Below, one piece after another: positions 1-13,830 of a stretch of 64,000 nt of DNA. The position numbers and the translations under genes were made by a program. The stretch's first letter is position 1. Each line of letters opens with the position of its first letter. The stretch spans positions 36,946,544 to 37,010,543 of the forward strand of contig OY288246.1 of assembly GCA_958450325.1 (NCBI GenBank), given 5' to 3'. The notes under the pieces were generated by a model, which was given only the letters and a program-made list of their open reading frames with translations, did not search any database and was not told the DNA's origin. Origin of the DNA: Agrostemma githago (Eukaryota > Streptophyta > Magnoliopsida > Caryophyllales > Caryophyllaceae).

Positions 1-1479
1 ATTCTTCAGCAAAAGAAGAGAAAAAGGGGCAGAAACAGCCTAAAACGCACCTAACAGCCTGTTTCACGATTTCGAATGCAGCCTCAATTCAGTCGGGTTT
101 AGCCTGTTCTTAACCCATTACATTTCATTTGGTGCATCAAAAATACGAGACAATGCAACCTTCCTTTCATACCAAATGTAATAGGTATAGTTTGGGTAAA
201 GCATTCCCCAAACTCAGCTCGCATCAGATATGAAGTAATGAACCATGGCTTTCTCTTTAGCATTTCATTCATGTCTTCATCCTTCATCATTCATTGTTTT
301 GCCAAAAAAATCCAGTAGTTATACACATTAGTTCAGCTCACATTTAACTTTAAACTACTATTTGCATTTCATTCCGAAACCTACAAACAAGTGTGTTCCA
401 GTTAAAGAACATAAACATCAGAACTTGCTGAAATGTTCATCATTTCTTGGCTTCAGACACAGGTTGCATCTTGCTTTTAGAAGACACTTATCCCACATTA
501 ACTCGCTTTCTGCCTGCAGCCTTGAATCACCCATCAGCTCACACGAGGAAATGAACTGCGAATCAACTTCAATCATATTCCAAAGCTAATCTAAAATTGC
601 AGCTTATTGCTCGTGAATAGTGCGGCTAATCTTCTAAATGTAGCTTGAAGTTCAACAAATGCAGTTGCATTCAAATAGCCTACACTTGCAATCAAATGTA
701 ATGGCGAAACCCAATTGGAGTAGCCTGACTCACGAACTAGTGCAACATGCACTTGCAACTTGGTTCAAGTTAGTCTTGAGCTCGAAAATTAAATCATTAT
801 AGGCAAGACAATCAATAATGATAAACATATCGGTACTTTAAAACTAGAAATTTACAAGATAAGATGAAATCAAGAAGATAGACATGAAATTTTATGTAAA
901 ACAGGGTAGCAATAAAGCGAAAAAAGGTAAAACGAGCTTAACTAATACATCCTAGAACACGACTATCAAGTGTATGTAACACCACGCACTAAATTTGAAA
1001 TAACAAGAAACTTAATCAAAGGCAGAAAACTTTCTCATCTTAAATTTTGAAATACCAATTAGTAACGACACCCACCAAATTCAGAAAAATAAGAAGAAAA
1101 CAATGGTGGTCTAGAGACAGGGAGGAAAGACGACATCAGTTGAATACGTCAGCCCTCACAATAGATAAGATAGCAGGCGTTTGTGGCTAAATTGAATGCC
1201 CACTGACAACCATTAGTTTAGCGCTTCCAGCCGCCTCTCCTAGCACCACACACAAACTTGCGCCACTACAACCAATTATACCACCGACAAAACATCTTGT
1301 TTCCTCTGAGTGAATTTCAATTAATTGAGGATGGGAAGTGATTTGGGAACGAATGGAATTAATTTAGGTTGGTTCGGAATTGTTCCAGTCGACTGAGATG
1401 TTGAGAATGATATTGGATTAGAAGGAATTCTAGGGTTGTTTTTAGAGTAATAACACTGAGGTAAGACTTTTATTAGAGA
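1..1479. other. AT-rich non-coding stretch, no gene supported
   Basis: I find no convincing gene here. The only open frames are shorter than 80 codons and show no recognisable domain. Base composition is AT-rich with many short A-runs. Because a CACTA terminus pointing leftward ends at 1841, this stretch may be the interior of that transposon, whose other end would lie outside the window. That is inference. Confidence 0.5.
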
Positions 1480-1841
1480 TGCTTTGCGAGGATTCTATTA
1501 ACATCTTCAGCCTTCGGTTCAATCCTAAACCTGTAGTCTTTTATATTGCACTATGGTTGTTGAGAACAACCGAAACATTTTATAAATTCTTTTTGCTTTG
1601 GTTCTAACCAGGAACCGTAACCTTATATTTTTTACTTCGGTTGTTAAAAACAGCCGAAGCCTTTTATAGATACTTTTGGCTTCGGTTTTGTCAAATAACC
1701 GTAACCATTTAGTTTTGGCTATGGTTGTTTAAATATAACCGTAGCCATTTTATAAATCCTTTTCTATCCACATAAAAGGTTACCGTTATTAAGAACAACT
1801 GAAACTTTTACTATCAGCCAAATCTACTTTTTCTACTAGTG
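1480..1841. mobile_element. Right terminus of a CACTA transposon (subterminal repeats plus TIR)
   Basis: The last 14 bases (1828-1841) read TTTTTCTACTAGTG, identical to the right TIR of the complete CACTA element in this window. The preceding ~350 bp contain alternating direct and inverted copies of a short motif (CGGTTGTT ... AACCGAAGCC and variants), as expected for CACTA subterminal transposase-binding repeats. The motif differs from that of the complete element, so this is a different family with the same TIR. Satellite starts at the next base (1842). The left end and the target duplication partner are outside the window. Confidence 0.75.
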
Positions 1842-4800
1842 CAACCCTAAACCCTTTTCCGTCCCGTCTTATGTAGTACCCCATCTTTGAATCACATACA
1901 CGCTAGGGTTCACCAATACCCTCTTAGGGTTCAGTTTCTTGCGGGATTAGTGACCTTGAATAAGGAAAAGGGTTTAGGGTTGGATTAGGCGGAGCCGCGA
2001 AGCGGGTTCGCCTAACCAACCCCAAACCCTTTTCCGTCTCGTCTTATGGTGTACCCCATCTTTGAATCACATCCACGACAGGGTTCACCAATACCCTCTT
2101 AGTGTTCAGTTTCTTGCGGGATTAGTGACCTTGAATAAGAAAAAGGGTTTAGGGTTGGATTAGGCGAAGCCGCGAAGCGAGTTCGCCTAATCCAACCCTA
2201 GACCCTTTTCCGTCCCGTCTTATGATGTACCCCATCTTTGAATCACATCCACGACAGAGTTCACAAATATCCTCTTAGGGTTCAGTTTCTTGCGGGATTA
2301 GTGACTTTGAATAAGGAAAAGGGTTTAGGGTTGGATTAGGTGGAGCCGCGAAGCGGGTCCGCCTAATCCAACCCTAAAACCTTTTCCGTCCCGTCTAATG
2401 GTGTACCCCATCTTTTAATCACATCCCCGACAAAGTTCACAAATATACTCTTAGGGTTCAGTTTCTTGCGGGATTAGTGACTTTGAATAAGGAAAAGGGT
2501 TTAGGGTTGGATTAGGCGGAGCCGCGAAGCGGGTCCGCCTAATCCAATCCTAAACCCTTTTCTGTCCCGTCTTATGGTGTACCCCATCTTTGAATCACAT
2601 CCACGACAGGGTTCACAAATACCTTCTTAGGGTTCAGTTTCTTGCGGGATTAGTGACCTTGAATAAGGAAAAGGGTTTAGGGTTGGATTAGGCGGAGCCG
2701 CGAAGCGGGATTGCCTAACCAACCCTAAACCCTTTTCCGTCCCGTCTTATGGTGTACCCCATCTTTGAATCATATCCACGACAGAGTTCACAAATATCCT
2801 CTTAGTGTTCAGTTTCTTGCGGGATTAGTGACTTTGAATAAGGAAAAGGGTTTAGGGTTGGATTAGGCGGAGCCGTGAAGCGGGTCCGCCTAATCCAAAC
2901 CTAAACCCTTTACTGTCCCGTCTTATGGTGTACCCCATCTTTGAATCACATCCACGACAGGGTTTACCAATACCCTCTTAGGGTTCAGTTTCTTGCGGGA
3001 TTAGTGACCTTGAATAAGGAAAAGGGTTTAGGGCTGGATTAGGCGGAGCCGCGAAGCGGGTTCGCCTAACCAACCCTAAACCCTTTTCCGTCCCGTCTTA
3101 TGGTGTACCCCATCTTTGAATCACATCCACGACAGAGTTCACAAATATCCTCTTAGTGTTCAGTTTCTTGCGGGATTAGTGACTTTGAATAAGGAAAAGG
3201 GTTTAGGGTTGGATAAGGCGGAGCCGCGAAGCGGGTCCGCTTAATCCAACCCTAAACCCTTTTCCATCCCGTCTTATATTATACCCTATCATTGAATCAC
3301 ATACACGACAGGGTTCACCAATACCCTCTTAGGGTTCAGTTTCTTGCGGGATTAGTGACTATAAATAAGGAAAAGGGTTTAGGGTTGTATTAGGCGGAGC
3401 CGTGAAGCGGGTCCGCCTAATCCAACCCTAAACCCTATTCCGTCCCGTCTTATGTCGTACCCCATCTTTGAATCACATCCACGACAGGGTTCACCAATAC
3501 CCTCTTAGGGTTCAATTTCTTGCGTGATTAGTGACATTGAATAAGGAGAATGGTTTAAGGTTGGATTAGGCGGAGCCGCGAAGCGGGTACGGCTAATCCA
3601 ACCCTAAACCCTTTTCCGTCACGTCTTATGCTGTATCCCATCTTTGAATTACATCCACGACAGGGTTCACCAATACCCTCTTAGGGTTCAGTTTCCTGCG
3701 GGATTAGTGACCTGGAATAAGGAAAAGGGTTTAGGGATGGATTAGGCGGAGCCGCGAAGCGGGTTCGCCTAATCCAACCCTAAACGCTTTTCCGTCCCGT
3801 TTTATGGTGTACCCCATCTTTGAATCACATCCACGACAGAGTTCACAAATATCCTCTTGGGGTTCGGTTTTTTGCGGGATTAGTGACATTGAATATGGAA
3901 AAGGGTTTAGGGTTGGATTAGGCGGAGTAGCGAAGCGGGTCCGCCTAATCCAACCCTAAACCCTTTTCCGTCCCATTTATGGTGTACCCCATCTTTGAAT
4001 CACATCCACGACAGGGTTCTCCAATACCCTCTAAGGGTTGAGTTTCCTGCAGGGTTAATGACTTTGAATAAGGAAAAGAGTTTCGGGTTGGATTAGGCGG
4101 AGCCCTGAAGCGGGTCCGCCTAATCTAACCCTAAACCCTTTTCCGTGCTGTCTTATGCTGTACCCCATCTTCGAATCACATTCACGACAGGGTTCACCAA
4201 TACCCTCTTAGGGTTCAGTTTCTTGCGAGATTAGTGACTTTGAATAAGGAAAAGAGTTTAGGGTTGGATTAAGCGGAGCCGCGAAGCGGGTTCGCCTAAT
4301 CCAACCCAAAACCCTTTTTCCGTCCCGTCTTATGCTGTACCCCATCTTTGAGTCACATCCACGACAGGGTTCACCAATATCCTCTTAGGGTTCAGTTTCT
4401 TGCGGGATTAGTGACTTTAAATAAGGAAAAGGGTTTAGGGTTGTATTAGGCGGAGCCGTGAAGCGGGTCCGCCTTATCTAACCCTAAACCCTATTCCGTG
4501 CTTGAATAAGGAAAAGGGTTTAGGGTTGGATTAGGCGGAGCCGCGAAGCGGGTTCGGCTAATCCAACCCTAAACTCTTTTCCGTCCCGTCTTATGGTGGA
4601 CCCCATCTTTGAATCACATCCACGACAGGGTTCACCAATACCCTCTTAGGGTTCAGTTTCCTGCGGGAATAGTGACTTTGAATAAGGAAAAGGGTTTAGG
4701 GTTGGATTAGGCGGAGCCGCGAAGCGGGTTCGCCAAATCCAACCCTAAACCCTATTCCGTCCTTGAATAAGGAAAAGGGTTTAGGGTTGGATTAGGCGGA

Positions 4801-7800
4801 GCCGCGAAGCGGGTTCTCCTAATCCACCCCTAAACCCTTTTCCGTCTCGTCTTATGCTGTACCCCATCTTTGAATCACATCCACGACAGGGTTCACCAAT
4901 ACCCTCTTAGGGTTCCGTTTCTTGCGGGATTAGTGACCTTGAATAAGGAAAAGGGTTTAGGGTTGGATTAGGAGGAGCCGCGAAGTGGGTTCGGCTAATC
5001 CAACCCTAAACTCTTTTCCATCCCGTTTTATGGTTGACCCCATCTTTGAATCACATCCACGACAGGATTCACCAATACCCTCTTAGGGTTCAGTTTTTTG
5101 CGGGATTAGTAACATTGAATAAGGAAAAGGGTTTAGGGTTGGATTAGGCGGAGTCGCGAAGCAGGTCCGCCTAATCCAACCCTAAACCCTTTTCCGTCCC
5201 GTCTTATGCTGTACCCCATCTTTGCATCACATCCACGACAGGGTTCACCAATACCCTCTTAGGGTTCAGTTTCTTGCGGGATTAGTGACCTTGAATAAGG
5301 AAAAGGGTTTAGGGTTGGATTAGGCGGAGCCGCGAAGCGGGTTCGGCTAATCCAACCCTAAACACTTTTCCGTCCCGTCTTATGGTGGACCCCATCTTTG
5401 AATCACATCTACGACAGGGTTCACCAATACCCTCTTAGGGTTCAGTTTCTTGCGGGATTAGTGAAATTGAATAAGGAAAAGGGTTTAGGGTTGGATTAGG
5501 CGGAGCCGCGAAGCGGGTTCGCTTAATCCAACCCTAAACCCTTTTCCGTCTCGTCTTATGTTGTACCCCATCTTTGAATCACATACACGACAGGGTTCAC
5601 CAATACCCTCTTAGGGTTCAGTTTCTGGCGAGATTAGTGACTTTAAATAAGGAAAAGGGTTTAGGGTTGGATTAGGTGGAGCCGTGAAGCGGGTCCGCCT
5701 AATACAACTCTAAACCCTATTTTGTCCTTGAATAAGGAAAATGGTTTAGGGTTGGATTAGGCGGAGCCGCGAAGCGGGTTCGCCTAATCTAACCCTAAAC
5801 CCTTTTCCGTCCCGTCTTATGCTGTACCCCATCTTTGAATCAAATCTGCGACAGGGTTCACCAATACTCTCTTAGGGTTCAGTTTCTTGCGGGATTAGTG
5901 ACCTTGAATAAGGAAAAGGGTTTAGGGTTGGATTAGGCGGAGCCGCGAAGCGGGTTCGCCTAATGCATCCCTAAACCCGTTTTCGTCCCGTCTTATGGTG
6001 TACCCCTTCTTTGAATCACATCCACGACATAGTTCACAAATATCCTCTTAGGGTTCAGTTTCTTGCGGGATTAGTGACTTTGAATAAGGAAAAGGGTTTA
6101 GGGTTAGATTAGGCGGAGCCTCGAAGGGGGTCCGCCTAATCCAACCCTAAACCCTTTTCCGTCCCATCTTATGGTGTACCCCATCTTTGAATCACATCCA
6201 TGACAGGGTTCACCAATACCCTTTTAGGGTTCAGTTTCTTACAGGATTAGTGACTTTGAATAAGGAAAAGGGTTTATGGTTGGATTAGGCGGAGGCGCGA
6301 AGCGGGTTCGCCTAATCCATCACTAAACTCTTTTCCGTCCCGTCTTATGTTGTACCCCATCTTTGAATCACATCCACGACAGGGTTCACCAATACCCTCT
6401 TAGGGTTCAATTTCTTGCGTGATTAGTGACTTTGAATAAGGAGAATGGTTTAAGGTTGGATTAGGCGGAGCCGCGAAGCGGGTACGGCTAATCCAACCCT
6501 AAACCCTTTTCCGTCACGTCTTATGCTGTATCCCATCTTTGAATTACATCCACGACAGGGTTCACCAATACCCTCTTAGGGTTCAGTTTCCTGCGGGATT
6601 AGTGAACTAGAATAAGGAAAAGGGTTTAGGGATGGATTAGGCGGAGCCGCGAAGCGGGTTCGCCTAATCCAACCCTAAACGCTTTTCCGTCCCGTCTTAT
6701 GGTGTACCCCATCTTTGAATCACATCCACGACAGAGTTCACAAATATCCTCTTAGGGTTCGTTTTTTTGCGGGATTAGTGACATTGAATAAGGAAAAGGG
6801 TTTAGGGTTGGATTAGGCGGAGTAGCGAAGCGGGTCCGCCTAATCCAACCCTAAACCCTTTTTCCGTCCCATTTATGGTGTACCCCATCTTTGAATCACA
6901 TCCACGACAGGGTTCTCCAATACCCTCTAAGGGTTCAGTTTCCTGCAGGGTTAATGACTTTGAATAAGGAAAAGTGTTTCGGGTTGGATTAGGCGGAGCC
7001 GTGAAGCGGGTCCGCTTAATCTAACCCTAATCCCTTTTCCGTGCTGTCTTAAGTTGTACCCCATCTTCGAATCACATTCACGACAGGGTTCACCAATACC
7101 CTCTTAGGGTTCAGTTTCTTGCGAGATTAGTGACTTTGAATAAGGAAAAGAGTTTAGGGTTGGATTAAGCGGAGCCGCGAAGCGGGTTCGCCTAATCCAA
7201 CCCAAAACCCTTTTTCCGTCCCGTCTTATGCTGTACCCCATCTTTGAATCACATCCACGACAGGGTTCACCAATACTCTCTTAGGGTTCAGTTTCTTGCG
7301 GGATTAGTGACTTTAAATAAGGAAAAGGGTTTAGGGTTGTATTAGGCGGAGCCGTGAAGCGGGTCCGCCTAATCTAACCCTAAACCCTATTCCTTGCTTG
7401 AACAAGGAAAAGGGTTTAGGGTTGGATTAGGCGGAGCTGCGAAGCGGGTTCGGCTAATCCAACCCTAAACTCTTTTCCGTCCCGTCTTATGGTGGACCCC
7501 ATCTTTGAATCACATCCACGACAGGGTTCACCAATACCCTCTTAGGGTTCAGTTTCCTGCGGGATTAGTGACTTTGAATAAGGAAAAGGGTTTAGGGTTG
7601 GATTAGGCGGAGCCGCGAAGCGGGTTCGCCAAATCCAACCCTAAACCCTATTCCGTCCTTGAATAAGGAAAAGGGTTTAGGGTTGGATTAGGCGGAGCCG
7701 CGAAGCGGGTTCTCCTAATCCACCCCTAAACCCTTTTCCGTCTCGTCTTATGCTGTACCCCATCTTTGAATCACATCCACGACAGGGTTCACCAATACCC

Positions 7801-10800
7801 TCTTAGGGTTCCGTTTCTTGCGGGATTAGTGACCTTGAATAAGGAAAAGGGTTTAGGGTTGGATTAGGAGGAGCCGCGAAGTGGGTTCGGCTAATCCAAC
7901 CCTAAACTCTTTTCCATCCCGTTTTATGGTTGACCCCATCTTTGAATCACATCCACGACAGGATTCACCAATACCCTCTTAGGGTTCAGTTTTTTGCGGG
8001 ATTAGTGACATTGAATAAGGAAAAGGGTTTAGGGTTAGATTAGGCGGAGTCGCGAAGCAGGTCCGCCTAATCCAACCCTAAACCCTATTCCGTCCCGTCT
8101 TATGTCGTACCCCATCTTTGAATCACATCCACGACAGGGTTCACCAATACCCTCTTAGGGTTCAATTTCTTGCGTGATTAGTGACATTGAATAAGGAGAA
8201 TGGTTTAAGGTTGGATTAGGCGGAGCCGCGAAGCGGGTACGGCTAATCCAACCCTAAACCCTTTTCCGTCACGTCTTATGCTGTATCCCATCTTTGAATT
8301 ACATCCACGACAGGGTTCACCAATACCCTCTTAGGGTTCAGTTTCCTGCGGGATTAGTGACCTGGAATAAGGAAAAGGGTTTAGGGATGGATTAGGCGGA
8401 GCCGCGAAGCGGGTTCGCCTAATCCAACCCTAAACGCTTTTCCGTCCCGTTTTATGGTGTACCCCATCTTTGAATCACATCCACGACAGAGTTCACAAAT
8501 ATCCTCTTGGGGTTCGGTTTTTTGCGGGATTAGTGACATTGAATATGGAAAAGGGTTTAGGGTTGGATTAGGCGGAGTAGCGAAGCGGGTCCGCCTAATC
8601 CAACCCTAAACCCTTTTCCGTCCCATTTATGGTGTACCCCATCTTTGAATCACATCCACGACAGGGTTCTCCAATACCCTCTAAGGGTTGAGTTTCCTGC
8701 AGGGTTAATGACTTTGAATAAGGAAAAGAGTTTCGGGTTGGATTAGGCGGAGCCCTGAAGCGGGTCCGCCTAATCTAACCCTAAACCCTTTTCCGTGCTG
8801 TCTTATGCTGTACCCCATCTTCGAATCACATTCACGACAGGGTTCACCAATACCCTCTTAGGGTTCAGTTTCTTGCGAGATTAGTGACTTTGAATAAGGA
8901 AAAGAGTTTAGGGTTGGATTAAGCGGAGCCGCGAAGCGGGTTCGCCTAATCCAACCCAAAACCCTTTTTCCGTCCCGTCTTATGCTGTACCCCATCTTTG
9001 AGTCACATCCACGACAGGGTTCACCAATATCCTCTTAGGGTTCAGTTTCTTGCGGGATTAGTGACTTTAAATAAGGAAAAGGGTTTAGGGTTGTATTAGG
9101 CGGAGCCGTGAAGCGGGTCCGCCTTATCTAACCCTAAACCCTATTCCGTGCTTGAATAAGGAAAAGGGTTTAGGGTTGGATTAGGCGGAGCCGCGAAGCG
9201 GGTTCGGCTAATCCAACCCTAAACTCTTTTCCGTCCCGTCTTATGGTGGACCCCATCTTTGAATCACATCCACGACAGGGTTCACCAATACCCTCTTAGG
9301 GTTCAGTTTCCTGCGGGAATAGTGACTTTGAATAAGGAAAAGGGTTTAGGGTTGGATTAGGCGGAGCCGCGAAGCGGGTTCGCCAAATCCAACCCTAAAC
9401 CCTATTCCGTCCTTGAATAAGGAAAAGGGTTTAGGGTTGGATTAGGCGGAGCCGCGAAGCGGGTTCTCCTAATCCACCCCTAAACCCTTTTCCGTCTCGT
9501 CTTATGCTGTACCCCATCTTTGAATCACATCCACGACAGGGTTCACCAATACCCTCTTAGGGTTCCGTTTCTTGCGGGATTAGTGACCTTGAATAAGGAA
9601 AAGGGTTTAGGGTTGGATTAGGAGGAGCCGCGAAGTGGGTTCGGCTAATCCAACCCTAAACTCTTTTCCATCCCGTTTTATGGTTGACCCCATCTTTGAA
9701 TCACATCCACGACAAGATTCACCAATACCCTCTTAGGGTTCAGTTTTTTGCGGGATTAGTAACATTGAATAAGGAAAAGGGTTTAGGGTTGGATTAGGCG
9801 GAGTCGCGAAGCAGGTCCGCCTAATCCAACCCTAAACCCTTTTCCGTCCCGTCTTATGCTGTACCCCATCTTTGCATCACATCCACGACAGGGTTCACCA
9901 ATACCCTCTTAGGGTTCAGTTTCTTGCGGGATTAGTGACCTTGAATAAGGAAAAGGGTTTAGGGTTGGATTAGGCGGAGCCGCGAAGCGGGTTCGGCTAA
10001 TCCAACCCTAAACACTTTTCCGTCCCGTCTTATGGTGGACCCCATCTTTGAATCACATCTACGACAGGGTTCACCAATACCCTCTTAGGGTTCAGTTTCT
10101 TGCGGGATTAGTGAAGTTGAATAAGGAAAAGGGTTTAGGGTTGGATTAGGCGGAGCCGCGAAGCGGGTTCGCTTAATCCAACCCTAAACCCTTTTCCGTC
10201 TCGTCTTATGTTGTACCCCATCTTTGAATCACATACACGACAGGGTTCACCAATACCCTCTTAGGGTTCAGTTTCTGGCGAGATTAGTGACTTTAAATAA
10301 GGAAAAGGGTTTAGGGTTGGATTAGGTGGAGCCGTGAAGCGGGTCCGCCTAATACAACTCTAAACCCTATTCTGTCCTTGAATAAGGAAAATGGTTTAGG
10401 GTTGGATTAGGCGGAGCCGCGAAGCGGGTTCGCCTAATCTAACCCTAAACCCTTTTCCGTCCCGTCTTATGCTGTACCCCATCTTTGAATCAAATCTGCG
10501 ACAGGGTTCACCAATACTCTCTTAGGGTTCAGTTTCTTGCGGGATTAGTGACCTTGAATAAGGAAAAGGGTTTAGGGTTGGATTAGGCGGAGCCGCGAAG
10601 CGGGTTCGCCTAATGCATCCCTAAACCCGTTTTCGTCCCGTCTTATGGTGTACCCCTTCTTTGAATCACATCCACGACATAGTTCACAAATATCCTCTTA
10701 GGGTTCAGTTTCTTGCGGGATTAGTGACTTTGAATAAGGAAAAGGGTTTAGGGTTAGATTAGGCGGAGCCTCGAAGGGGGTCCGCCTAATCCAACCCTAA

Positions 10801-13480
10801 ACCCTTTTCCGTCCCATCTTATGGTGTACCCCATCTTTGAATCACATCCATGACAGGGTTCACCAATACCCTTTTAGGGTTCAGTTTCTTACAGGATTAG
10901 TGACTTTGAATAAGGAAAAGGGTTTATGGTTGGATTAGGCGGAGGCGCGAAGCGGGTTCGCCTAATCCATCACTAAACTCTTTTCCGTCCCGTCTTATGT
11001 TGTACCCCATCTTTGAATCACATCCACGACAGGGTTCACCAATACCCTCTTAGGGTTCAATTTCTTGCGTGATTAGTGACTTTGAATAAGGAGAATGGTT
11101 TAAGGTTGGATTAGGCGGAGCCGCGAAGCGGGTACGGCTAATCCAACCCTAAACCCTTTTCCGTCACGTCTTATGCTGTATCCCATCTTTGAATTACATC
11201 CACGACAGGGTTCACCAATACCCTCTTAGGGTTCAGTTTCCTGCGGGATTAGTGAACTAGAATAAGGAAAAGGGTTTAGGGATGGATTAGGCGGAGCCGC
11301 GAAGCGGGTTCGCCTAATCCAACCCTAAACGCTTTTCCGTCCCGTCTTATGGTGTACCCCATCTTTGAATCACATCCACGACAGAGTTCACAAATATCCT
11401 CTTAGGGTTCGTTTTTTTGCGGGATTAGTGAAATTGAATAAGGAAAAGGGTTTAGGGTTGGATTAGGCGGAGTAGCGAAGCGGGTCCGCCTAATCCAACC
11501 CTAAACCCTTTTTCCGTCCCATTTATGGTGTACCCCATCTTTGAATCACATCCACGACAGGGTTCTCCAATACCCTCTAAGGGTTCAGTTTCCTGCAGGG
11601 TTAATGACTTTGAATAAGGAAAAGTGTTTCGGGTTGGATTAGGCGGAGCCGTGAAGCGGGTCCGCTTAATCTAACCCTAATCCCTTTTCCGTGCTGTCTT
11701 AAGTTGTACCCCATCTTCGAATCACATTCACGACAGGGTTCACCAATACCCTCTTAGGGTTCAGTTTCTTGCGAGATTAGTGACTTTGAATAAGGAAAAG
11801 AGTTTAGGGTTGGATTAAGCGGAGCCGCGAATCGGGTTCGCCTAATCCAACCCAAAACCCTTTTTCCGTCCCGTCTTATGCTGTACCCCATCTTTGAATC
11901 ACATCCACGACAGGGTTCACCAATACTCTCTTAGGGTTCAGTTTCTTGCGGGATTAGTGACTTTAAATAAGGAAAAGGGTTTAGGGTTGTATTAGGCGGA
12001 GCCGTGAAGCGGGTCCGCCTAATCTAACCCTAAACCCTATTCCTTGCTTGAACAAGGAAAAGGGTTTAGGGTTGGATTAGGCGGAGGTGCGAAGCGGGTT
12101 CGGCTAATCCAACCCTAAACTCTTTTCCGTCCCGTCTTATGGTGGACCCCATCTTTGAATCACATCCACGACAGGGTTCACCAATACCCTCTTAGGGTTC
12201 AGTTTCCTGCGGGATTAGTGACTTTGAATAAGGAAAAGGGTTTAGGGTTGGATTAGGCGGAGCCGCGAAGCGGGTTCGCCAAATCCAACCCTAAACCCTA
12301 TTCCGTCCTTGAATAAGGAAAAGGGTTTAGGGTTGGATTAGGCGGAGCCGCGAAGCGGGTTCTCCTAATCCACCCCTAAACCCTTTTCCGTCTCGTCTTA
12401 TGCTGTACCCCATCTTTGAATCACATCCACGACAGGGTTCACCAATACCCTCTTAGGGTTCCGTTTCTTGCGGGATTAGTGACCTTGAATAAGGAAAAGG
12501 GTTTAGGGTTGGATTAGGAGGAGCCGCGAAGTGGGTTCGGCTAATCCAACCCTAAACTCTTTTCCATCCCGTTTTATGGTTGACCCCATCTTTGAATCAC
12601 ATCCACGACAGGATTCACCAATACCCTCTTAGGGTTCAGTTTTTTGCGGGATTAGTGACATTGAATAAGGAAAAGGGTTTAGGGTTAGATTAGGCGGAGT
12701 CGCGAAGCAGGTCCGCCTAATCCAACCCTAAACCCTTTTCCGTCCCGTCTTATGCTGTACCCCATCTTTGCATCACATCCACGACAGGGTTCACCAATAC
12801 CCTCTTAGGGTTCAGTTTCTTGCGGGATTAGTGACCTTGAATAAGGAAAAGGGTTTAGGGTTGGATTAGGCGGAGCCGCGAAGCGGGTTCGGCTAATCCA
12901 ACCCTAAACACTTTTCCGTCCCGTCTTATGGTGGACCCCATCTTTGAATCACATCTACGACATGGTTCACCAATACCCTCTTAGGGTTCAGTTTCTTGCG
13001 GGATTAGTGACATTGAATAAGGAAAAGGGTTTAGGGTTGGATTAGGCGGAGCCGCGAAGCGGGTTCGCCTAATCCACTCCTAAACCCTTTTCCGTCCCGT
13101 CTTATGGTCTACCCCATCTTTGAATCACATACACGACAGGGTTCACCAATACCCTCTTAGGGTTTAGTTTCTTGCGGGATTAGTGACTTTAAATAAGGAA
13201 AAGGGTTTAGGGTTGGATTAGGCGGAGCCGCGAAGCGGGTTCGGCTAATCCAACCCTAAACTCATTTCCGTCCCATCTTATGGTGGACTCCATCTTTGAA
13301 TGACATCCACGACAGGATTTACCAATACCCTCTTAGGGTTCCGTTTTTTGCGGGATTAGTGACATTGAATAAGGAAAAGGGATTAGGGTTGGATTAGGCG
13401 GAGTCGCGAAGCGGGTCCGCCTAATCCAACCCTAAACCCTTTTCCGTCCTTGAATAAGGAAAAGGGTTTAGGGTAGGATT
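1842..13480 (+). repeat. Satellite array, block A (176-bp monomer)
   Basis: About 11.6 kb of head-to-tail monomers, all in one orientation. Measuring between successive GAATAAGG landmarks gives steps of 175, 176 and 176 bp near 1958-2485. Each monomer contains AGGGTTTAGGGTTGG, then GGATTAGGCG, a loop with CCGCGAAGCGG, the complementary arm, and then a ~90-bp segment with ACCCCATCTTTGAATCACAT and TTCAGTTTCTTGCGGGATT. Short monomers lacking that 90-bp segment are interspersed (for example near 4500, 4770 and 5725). No coding potential is conserved. The block ends at the ATT target site of the CACTA insertion. Confidence 0.97.
3411..12736 (+). repeat. Higher-order repeat: two tandem 4650-bp copies
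   Basis: Diagnostic variants recur at a constant offset of 4650 bp. Examples are TATGTCGTAC at 3451 and 8101, the AATACAACTC variant at 5701 and 10351, and TAGGCGGAGT at 8041 and 12691. Copies 3411-8060 and 8061-12710 differ at only a few bases by eye. Inside each copy a ~1755-bp sub-block recurs: the variant GAGAATGGTT lies at 3546, 6441 and 8196, giving offsets of 2895 and 1755. Block A therefore grew by recent duplication of multi-monomer segments, not one monomer at a time. Confidence 0.9.
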
Positions 13481-13830
13481 CACTAGTAGAAAAATATGGA
13501 TTTGAGGCTCCATAAAACCCCCCATTAGAGGCATCTTTTATGATGCCTCATACGGGGGGGCCGCACATTGGAAATTATGGTGCGGCGTTTTTTAGAAGCC
13601 TCAAATAGTGGACTATTTGCGGCGTTTTATAAAAGTGACGCCTCAAATAATTGCTCTATTTGCGGCGTTTTTCTAAAAAGACGCCTCAGATACTCTGAAA
13701 ATTTTGAGGCTTCTAAAGTTAAAACGCCTCTAATGTCACCTCTTTTGCTGCGTCTTTTGGTATATGACGCCTCAAATACAACCAAAATTTGATGCATCAT
13801 TTACAATTAGACGCCACAAATTTCACCATA
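13481..13830. repeat. CACTA left TIR and subterminal repeats
   Basis: After the 14-bp TIR come about eight copies, in both orientations, of a motif around GACGCCTCAAATA / TATTTGCGGCGTTTT. Adjacent inverted copies form short hairpins, such as GAGGCATC...GATGCCTC near 13530 and GCCTCAAATA...TATTTGCGGC near 13600. In characterised En/Spm elements such repeats bind the TNPA protein. That role is inferred here. Confidence 0.85.

Noticed and set aside
362..589. 75-codon plus-strand frame near the left edge
   Set aside because: Short, without a domain, and in AT-rich DNA where such frames arise by chance.
1842..2060. True interstitial telomere tract
   Set aside because: Telomere heptamers occur only as 1-2 units inside each 176-bp monomer, never as long tandem TTTAGGG runs.
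1842..13480. CRISPR-like array
   Set aside because: The repeats are contiguous satellite monomers with no unique spacers of fixed length, in a plant-like context with introns and retrotransposons.
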